NCBI GenBank assembly: GCA_030761205.1
Contig: JAULJL010000025.1
Location: forward strand, 7,259,501-7,323,500
Direction: 5' to 3'
DNA length: 64,000 nucleotides
DNA from: Fremontodendron californicum
Taxonomy: Eukaryota > Streptophyta > Magnoliopsida > Malvales > Malvaceae
The translations under genes and the position numbers were made by a program. The notes beneath the pieces were generated by a model, which was not told where the DNA came from, did no database searches, and saw only the letters and a list, made by a program, of their open reading frames with translations. Below, piece after piece: positions 57,550-64,000 of this stretch (positions within the stretch are counted from its first letter, which is position 1; the number at the start of each line of letters is the position of its first letter).

Positions 57550-59525
57550 TTGCCACAAACAAGTAGAACTTAGTTTAATTTAATTTCTAATATTATCCAC
57601 ACAATTCTTCGTTCATAATTATTATTGAAGGCAAATTAATTTCTATATTGAATTCAACATCCAAAAATCTATGATTTTTTTTTTTTTTTTGTGAATCATC
57701 ATCTTATTTTCTCATTAACAACCTAAATTTTTGAAGAAAATTTTCCACTTTATTTAGATACTAATATCTGCAAAAGGATCCTTACTCTAGTCTAGACCCA
57801 ACAGCACAATTCCTAGCAATTCAAAAGTTTCGTATTATTACTTTAATAAAAGCAGAGTTTTGTGTAATTTAGTACTTATGAAGTACAAAAGGGCAAATTT
57901 ATAAGTATATATTATTGTATAATTAATTTTTTGAAAGAAAATTGAGTGGTAAGAAGCAGCAAAAATTGGAAGGGGGAAGCAAACACACAAAGAACTTTGT
58001 GAGGGTATGTTTGTCTTCTGGGCCGAAGAGATTGTTGACACGATCTCTCTCCCAAATTTTCCTTCTCATCCAAAATAGTGAGACAAGAAAGATAAAAGAT
58101 TTAGGAAATCTTGAAATGGGGCATCACTTGAAGGTGGCACTTTTGTCAGTTACCCTGAATCCGACGTCGGTGCCCGTCGTTTTGAAGGCAAGTAGATCCG
58201 GTCCCTTGATCTTTATTCCCTCCCTCCACGAGGCCATGACTTCAACCCCCTTATGACCAAATTACCCTTCTCTAATTCAACCAAAATTATTCTTTTTCCC
58301 CGTTATCTTAAAAACAAAAATACACTCACATTATTATTAGTAGGAAAAAATGTCCTAGTCCTAGTAGTATAAATCTTAATCTAAATAAAAAAAAAAAAAA
58401 ATGGCTATGTCAATGGATCGTCTTTCTTTTTTGTGAAGAATCTCCGGCGCATTGTCAATTTCAAGGACCCTCGCCCTAAGGAACAACAAGCATCTCTTTC
58501 TCTTCAAGTTAGTTAAACACGCATTTCAGTGCATAAATTCTATAATTAGATTTGTTTATGGATCGAGTTATTCATTCATTCGATCTTATAAATTTAATTT
58601 AAATTGGATCAAATTTGAAATAGGTTTTGTATAATTCAAGCTTATCCAATTTATGAACATTTCTAACTATAATTACAATTATTTTAATAATACTAGAATT
58701 TCAAACACTCACTCTATGAGTGAAAATATATATATTTTTTAAATAAATAAACTGCATTTAAAAAATTAAATATAAAAAATGAGCAATCTTTTTAAGTTGA
58801 TAGTTTTTTAGAAAAGTGGGTAAAAATTTGATATTTTTGAAGTGCGTAATTTTTTAGAAGATTGGATAATTTTTTAAAAGTAAATAGATAATTTTTTTAT
58901 CAAAAATATTATATAAAATATTAAAAAATATATAATTATCCTTATTTAATTTTTTGATTCTATAATTTTATTTGATTATTTTTTAATTTTTTCAATTAAA
59001 TTGACACCAACTCAGTCACTCTTTTTGTAATAGTATAGATTCTTCTCTTTATTTATACTAGCATTTGTTATCACGTGTATTCGCATATAAATGCATTTTA
59101 TCTATTTTGAATATATAATTATATATATTTCAAAAAGTAAATAAAATTAATAAAACATATATTAATTAAAATATGCATAAACATGTTTTAAAAAAATAAT
59201 TCTATATAAACTTTTAATTTTTTTTCATTTGTTATCAAATCAATCCATTTAAAATAAATATTTTAATGAAATTAAACGTATTACTTATAAAATTGATAAA
59301 TCTTATTAATAATAAAAATATTTATAATCTTATTTAGAAATATAATAAATAATTATTATTATTTTCGTTGATTCAAATGATTTTTCACATTCCTACTTTT
59401 ATATATAATAATAAAATAATAAATATAATATATATTATCTAATAAAATTCTAAGTTGGAAAAATAATAGTATGGGTGAAGATATTTCTTTTGGGGGCAAG
59501 AGTGACGGCTTAGTTTTTTTTTTTT

Positions 59526-59571
<46 letters not shown>

Positions 59572-59841
59572 AAGGATTTCTCCCATTTGTACAAGTAATC
59601 GTCTTGGCGTAGATTTGATAATCATGTACTAATAATTATATAAATCGCGTTTTCGATGCCGTATAAAACAATTGAAACCTCCAATTTGCTTCATCATTCC
59701 ATTCTGTGAAAATTTTCATTCTAGAATTTAATATTGTGAATATATAATTCATTGTTGTTGGCTTGATATGGTAGAAAATTTCATTTAGTATAATAGTCCA
59801 TCGAAAGACAATTAAACTATTCATGAATTATATAAAAATAA
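57550..59841. other. Low-copy intergenic DNA with old repeats
   Basis: 58680-59045 resembles 60090-60380 (cactcac-x-atgagtgaaaa starts, gtcactt/cagtcact and ttaatagtatag-like ends) and is probably an old MITE pair. A (TA)n run lies at about 59527-59569. A GC-richer stretch near 58010-58255 has a 104-codon open frame without protein-like features. Confidence 0.4.
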
Positions 59842-59843
59842 TA

Positions 59844-60067
59844 TTTCTTTCGTCTTATTTTAAGTGTTTTTTTTTTCATTTTTGAACACTTTATTCTTAT
59901 TTTTTTATATTTATATTTTTTTAATTTTTTTGATAATAAAAAACATGATACATCAATATTATAAAAAAATAAATTTATATTATTAAATACATAAAAATCA
60001 AACCTTCTTTTTTAACATATGTAAAAGTTATAAAAAAAAAAAAACACTTAAAATGAGACGAAGGGAA
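59844..60067. mobile_element. Stowaway-like MITE
   Basis: Ends ttctttcgtcttattttaag and cttaaaatgagacgaaggga are inverted repeats of the ctcccttcgtc type, with TA on both sides (59842-59843 and 60068-60069). 224 bp, no frame. Confidence 0.7.
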
Positions 60068-60782
60068 TAAAAAAAAAAATACATGCATATTTTTTTCACA
60101 CACTCCATGTGTGAAAAAATATGTATTTAAGAAAAAAATTATTGTATATTAAAAAATTAATAAGTTAAAAATACGTGAGATAGTATTTTGTTAGTAGTTA
60201 TTTTTTTAAAATTAAAAGGATGAGTAATTTCTTAGTAGATAATTATTTTTAAAAATAAAAGACTTAAATATCCTAATTTTATTTTATTATTATAATTTTA
60301 ATTTAATTTTTATGTAATTTCTTTAACTCACTTGATGTCACTTAACAACTCAATCAGAAATTTTATAATTAGTATAAAAAAAAACTTAACGTTTGACTTA
60401 AGCTTTGGCCTGTAAAAAAATAAATTACGTTTTTTAATGTTTCACCAATTAGCTATGTTTTCTTGAGCATTTCACAAATGAATTTCAATATGTTTATTTG
60501 TTTAGCATAAACCAACTTATTGACATTGTTGAAAAGTTCTATCCATCTATTTGTAAAAGTAATTTTTCACGACATATGACCGCGAAATCCGTAATGATGC
60601 AACCAAAATCACAAAATAATTTAATCAATTCATCATGAAAAATTCGAAACAACCTCAAAATTCAAAGTGAATTTAGGTTTTCATCCGAATAAAATTCAGC
60701 ATTGTACTAAGAAACTACAACCATAGGCCAAGGATATAAGCGAGCAAAGAGCCAATCCAATGGAGGTTGAGACATTTTCTAA

Positions 60783-61129
60783 CTGAATTTAGCATCAATA
60801 AATTTTATATAAATCATAAATTTTTAATTTCATCAAATTAAATCATTGAATTTTTATTATTAATAAATTAAATCATTTATACTAATTTCGTTAAATAATT
60901 CTAACAAAAAATCTAATTCAACATACATACATGACTTATTTTCTAAGATCCTTATATTGATAAGATATAAAAAATAAATTATGTATGCATGTTGAGTTAA
61001 TTTTAAAAAAATTACTTAATAAATTTAACATAAATGATCTAATTTATTAATAATAAAAATTTAATAATATAATTTAATTAAATTAAAAATTTATGATTTA
61101 CATAAAAAAAAAATTAATACTAAATTTAG
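60783..61129. mobile_element. Long-TIR MITE, 347 bp
   Basis: The first and last approximately 110 bp are inverted copies: aaatcataaatttttaattt near 60815 and its inverse near 61080, with CTGAATTTAG and CTAAATTTAG ends. A clear TSD was not found. Confidence 0.65.
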
Positions 61130-61448
61130 TGATCAGTTAATTATTCCCTCAAAGTGTTGCTCTATCCAGAAACCAACGGCTAAAAATATTTTGTCCCCTG
61201 GGAGGGACCTGCATCCCCCAACGATTCGTCCCCTAAAAAGGTTTGTGAAGGGTACTTCCGTACTTTCAAAACCTCGCCATTAAAGACATCGGTGAGCTCC
61301 AGCTATAACCATATGACATAAGGTGACTTCACCATTACGAGGCTTCAACCTTTTTAATTAATCCTAATAATAATGAGGGTACATTTTACATAGATTTACC
61401 GAAAGACCCATCAAAATTATCCTGACCAAAGAATCCCTCCCACCGTCT
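61130..61448. other. GC-richer non-coding stretch upstream of the NAC gene
   Basis: No frame. It stands out from the AT-rich surroundings and could be conserved promoter-distal DNA; I see no defined element. Confidence 0.35.
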
Positions 61449-61458
61449 AAAATTTTCG

Positions 61459-61955
61459 ATTTAAAATAACTTTTATATTATAATTAAAAATATATTTTAA
61501 TCTTTATATTATATAAGTGAATAATTTAAGTTTTATACATTTAAAATTGATAATTGTGTTAATGAAAAATCGTCTAAATGTTGATATAGATATGTGAAAC
61601 TGACAGAATATATGATTTGAAAAAAAAAATATGACGAATCAAATTTCTTTTGCTATTTTAGAAATTGATAAAATAGATGACTTCGAAAAAAATGATGACA
61701 TATTTTTACGGGTAAGAGAGGGATTTGGGTAAAACAAATATGTTTTTTTAAATTCTACTTAAGTAAAAAAATTTGACACATCATCATATTATATCAGTTT
61801 CATATGTTAATATCAGTATTTAGACAATTTTTTATTAGACTGTTACTAATTTTATTTTTTTGCATCAATTTTAAACGTACAAAAATTAAATTACTCATTT
61901 TTATAATACATAAACTAAAATATATTTTTAATTATAATACAAAATATGTTTAACC
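61459..61955. mobile_element. Second Mutator-like long-TIR MITE, 497 bp
   Basis: Inverted ends of about 170 bp (attataattaaaaatatatt near 61474 and its inverse near 61918) lie inside a 10-bp direct repeat aaaattttcg (61449-61458 and 61956-61965). No coding capacity. Confidence 0.8.
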
Positions 61956-62375
61956 AAAATTTTCGCAAGGAAAAGGTAGTATGCTAACTAGGCAACATCC
62001 TATTCCTAGGCAGGCAGGAGAACTGGGGAAGGAGATGATGAGAGTAAATTTTTAATTAAAAAATGTTTAGATTCTGTGGAAGGAAGGAAAAGCGTTGAAA
62101 GTAGCTTAAACAGCTACGGTTATTCCGATACACATTTGGGTCGAAGTCGAACAGAACTAGGCTTAAAGTTTAGACGCATTCGATTCTGTTTAGATTAAAA
62201 ACTTTAACCTTTTCGAAGAGAAGCTAATTTAACTTGTTAAAACGTTTGTCAAAATAGCTAGCGTCAAATGAACAAGGGGAGGGAAGAGCTTGAGTCTAGT
62301 TTACGCCAAATGGGTCGTCCTTATTCTATTCCCGTCCTCTTAAGAACCCCCCTTTCCCATTCAACACCCCATTAC

Positions 62376-62382
62376 TATAAAG
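62376..62382 (+). promoter_or_regulatory. Likely TATA box of the NAC gene
   Basis: TATAAAG lies about 340 bp before the ATG, with a CT-rich leader beginning about 30 bp downstream, a common plant arrangement. The transcription start is inferred, not seen. Confidence 0.5.
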
Positions 62383-62406
62383 AAGCCACACTTTCCCTCT
62401 CAAATA

Positions 62407-62410
<4 letters not shown>

Positions 62411-62442
<32 letters not shown>
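62411..62442 (+). repeat. (CT)n microsatellite in the presumed 5' UTR
   Basis: About 15 CT units just downstream of the TATA box. CT runs in 5' leaders are common in plants and may affect expression. Confidence 0.9.
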
Positions 62443-62447
<5 letters not shown>

Positions 62448-62717
62448 ACAATTACAGCTTTTCCTTTTCTTTTATATCCTGAATTATTTCACCTTCTCTT
62501 TTCTAGTTCTATTTCTTGTTCCCCTTGTTGATACTGTCTATTACTTTGAGGGAGTATAACAAGGCAAAGTGGGATGCTTGAATTGTAGGCTCAATTGGCT
62601 TTTTGAAGACTCCCTCTTTTTCATTTTGTTTTGAGCCGAGTGTTTAATTGTTGTTAAGCTGCTTCAAGGTTTCTTGGTTTTCAGCTGCTTTTTTATAGTT
62701 GGGTGCCTCTTTTGAAG

Positions 62718-64000
62718 ATGGAGAAGCTTAATTTTGTAAAGAATGGTGTGCTCAGATTGCCTCCTGGATTCCGGTTCCATCCTACAGATGAAGAGTTAGT
62801 GGTTCAGTACTTGAGACGAAAGGTGCTAGCTTGGCCGTTGCCTGCCTCTATCATTCCTGAAGTTGATGTTTGCAAAGCTGATCCTTGGGAATTGCCAGGT
62901 TGGTTACTTCAAACATAAGCACTACTTGGATATGCTCAGAGCCATAATTTAATTTGGTTTCTTTAATAAAACATTAAAAAAAAAAAAAAAAAAAAGCAGC
63001 TTGAAGTAGATTATCATTTACAGCCAAATTACTTTGTTCTATAGCCAGAGCTAACTTCTTGTTTCAATTGTGGAAGTAGCGTGCAGACATAGATTTAAAT
63101 GTAACAGCAATTTGAGGTTTTAACATTTATAATCCTTTTAGGAGAAAATTAGATGGTTTGATACATTGGGTTCTTTGTTGTGTGTATTATCAGGTGATTT
63201 GGAGCAGGAGAGGTACTTTTTCAGCACTAGAGAAGCCAAGTATCCCAATACGAATAGATCCAACAGAGCCACAGTTTCAGGTTATTGGAAAGCAACTGGA
63301 ATTGACAAACAAATTGTAACTTCTAGGAATAACCAAGTTGTGGGTATGAAGAAAACTCTGGTTTTTTATAGAGGAAAGCCCCCACATGGATCTAGGACTG
63401 ATTGGATCATGCATGAATATCGCGTTGTTAGCGCTGAGACAGCAGCCTGCAATGCCCCACATAAGAAGAACCAAACTCAGGTCAATTTTTGGTCTTGCTC
63501 ATTTCTGTTGCTTTATTTTACATTACTACTTGTAGTTATTGAGACGGGACCTTAGTTTCATAATGTAAGCATCTTTTCCCAAAGTCTGGAATCATGTTTT
63601 ATAAAACTATTAGTCAATAATAATTGGCATCACATTGTTGCTTTAATAATGCTATGTTGGCTAAGCAAATTAATGATCTGTGTTAAAACTTCTGCAGAGC
63701 CATGTGGTGGTGCCAATGGAAAATTGGGTGCTGTGCCGCATATTTTTGAAGAAAAGAAATAATACTACTAAAAACGATGAAGACAGCCTGCAATCTTGCA
63801 ACGAAAATGGAACTCGTAAACTAAGGACAACCAGGCCTGTCTTCTATGATTTCCTGACCAAGGACAGGACTGACTTAAATCTTGCCCCTTCTTGCTCCTC
63901 CTCTGTCTCTAGTGGGATCACCGAAGTTTCCAGCAATATTGACACAGATGACCACGAAGAAAGCGGTTGTTGCAATAGTTTTCCTTATTTCAGAAGAAAA
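62718..64000 (+). CDS. NAC083: NAC transcription factor, VNI2/ANAC083-like, 3' end cut by window
   Basis: Exons: 62718-62898, 63194-63480, and 63698 to the window end. Introns have GT/AG ends, fall at the usual NAC positions and keep the frame (60 codons plus one base, then 96 codons). The NAC domain starts at residue 14 (LPPGFRFHPTDEELVVQYL). It continues through PLPASIIPEVDVCKADPWELPG, ERYFFSTREAKYPN, RSNRATVSGYWKATGIDKQIV, GMKKTLVFYRGKPPHGSRTDW and MHEYR, ending in NWVLCRIFLKKR near residue 172. The usual TGSG in the DNA-contact loop is TVSG (V88). Start and exon structure match ANAC083/VNI2, a repressor of xylem vessel differentiation that also acts in leaf senescence; the downstream FYDFLTKDRTDLNL and SSGITEV phrases support that group. 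I chose the ATG at 62718 since MEKLNFVKNGVLRLPPG is the standard start. Role is inferred from similarity. The symbol is by resemblance. Confidence 0.92.

Noticed and set aside
57942..58256. 104-codon frame in GC-richer DNA
   Set aside because: No recognisable motif or gene structure; kept only as a note in the intergenic entry.
62268..62531. Frame upstream of the NAC gene
   Set aside because: It spans the TATA box and CT microsatellite of the NAC leader and looks like promoter and leader sequence.

Overview
The window reads as nuclear DNA of a flowering plant, most likely a eudicot. It is AT-rich, has nested LTR retrotransposons primed by initiator tRNA-Met and tRNA-Asp, L1-type LINE remnants and several MITE families, and carries one normal host gene: the first three exons of a NAC transcription factor (62718 to the window end, + strand, VNI2/ANAC083-like) at the right edge. 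No tRNA, rRNA or CRISPR was found.

1-3.9 kb: remnant of a Ty3 Tat-type antisense ORF with one tandem-repeat unit, then an unrecognised decayed reading frame (1665-2519), AT-rich DNA with two hairpins, and a decayed minisatellite-like array. 3.93-21.23 kb: a copia element (LTRs 3935-5710 and 19426-21228, TSD cttaa) interrupts that array and keeps only gag and RT scraps. Its left LTR is itself split by a younger Athila-like element on the minus strand (5711-15033, TSD aatcc, LTRs about 1% different). That inner element is the most interesting object here. It has a 912-codon gag-protease frame fused in frame to the integrase C-terminal tail, with no RT, RNase H or integrase core. It also has two further intact frames: a 178-aa basic/Cys-cluster protein preceded directly by a good splice acceptor, and an intronless LOG-family (cytokinin riboside monophosphate phosphoribohydrolase-like) protein.

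21.2-25.9 kb: the other half of the split array, a 2.4-kb solo LTR and a small tRNA-type SINE. 25.9-33.1 kb: two L1-type LINE remnants, the second interrupted by about 1 kb of AT-rich, possibly hAT-derived DNA. 33.5-45.7 kb: a broken Ty3 Tat-type element on the minus strand (protease, RT, RNase H, integrase, 70-bp tandem repeats, an antisense ORF on the plus strand, LTR-like DNA). A 5.2-kb non-autonomous Athila-like element (35794-40982, TSD agcac) sits inside its 70-bp repeats. 45.7-50.9 kb: fragments of an Ogre-like LTR, two copia elements, one more LTR copy and a LINE tail that may be the other half of the LINE broken at 33.07 kb.

50.9-62.3 kb: the low-copy flank of the NAC gene, holding two hAT-type MITEs (one with a perfect 8-bp TSD), two long-TIR Mutator-like MITEs with 9-10-bp TSDs, another long-TIR repeat, a Stowaway-like MITE and several AT or CT microsatellites. 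Element calls rest on reading the sequence by eye. LTR, TSD, PBS and motif statements are direct; family names come from known motifs; functions of the captured frames are inferred.
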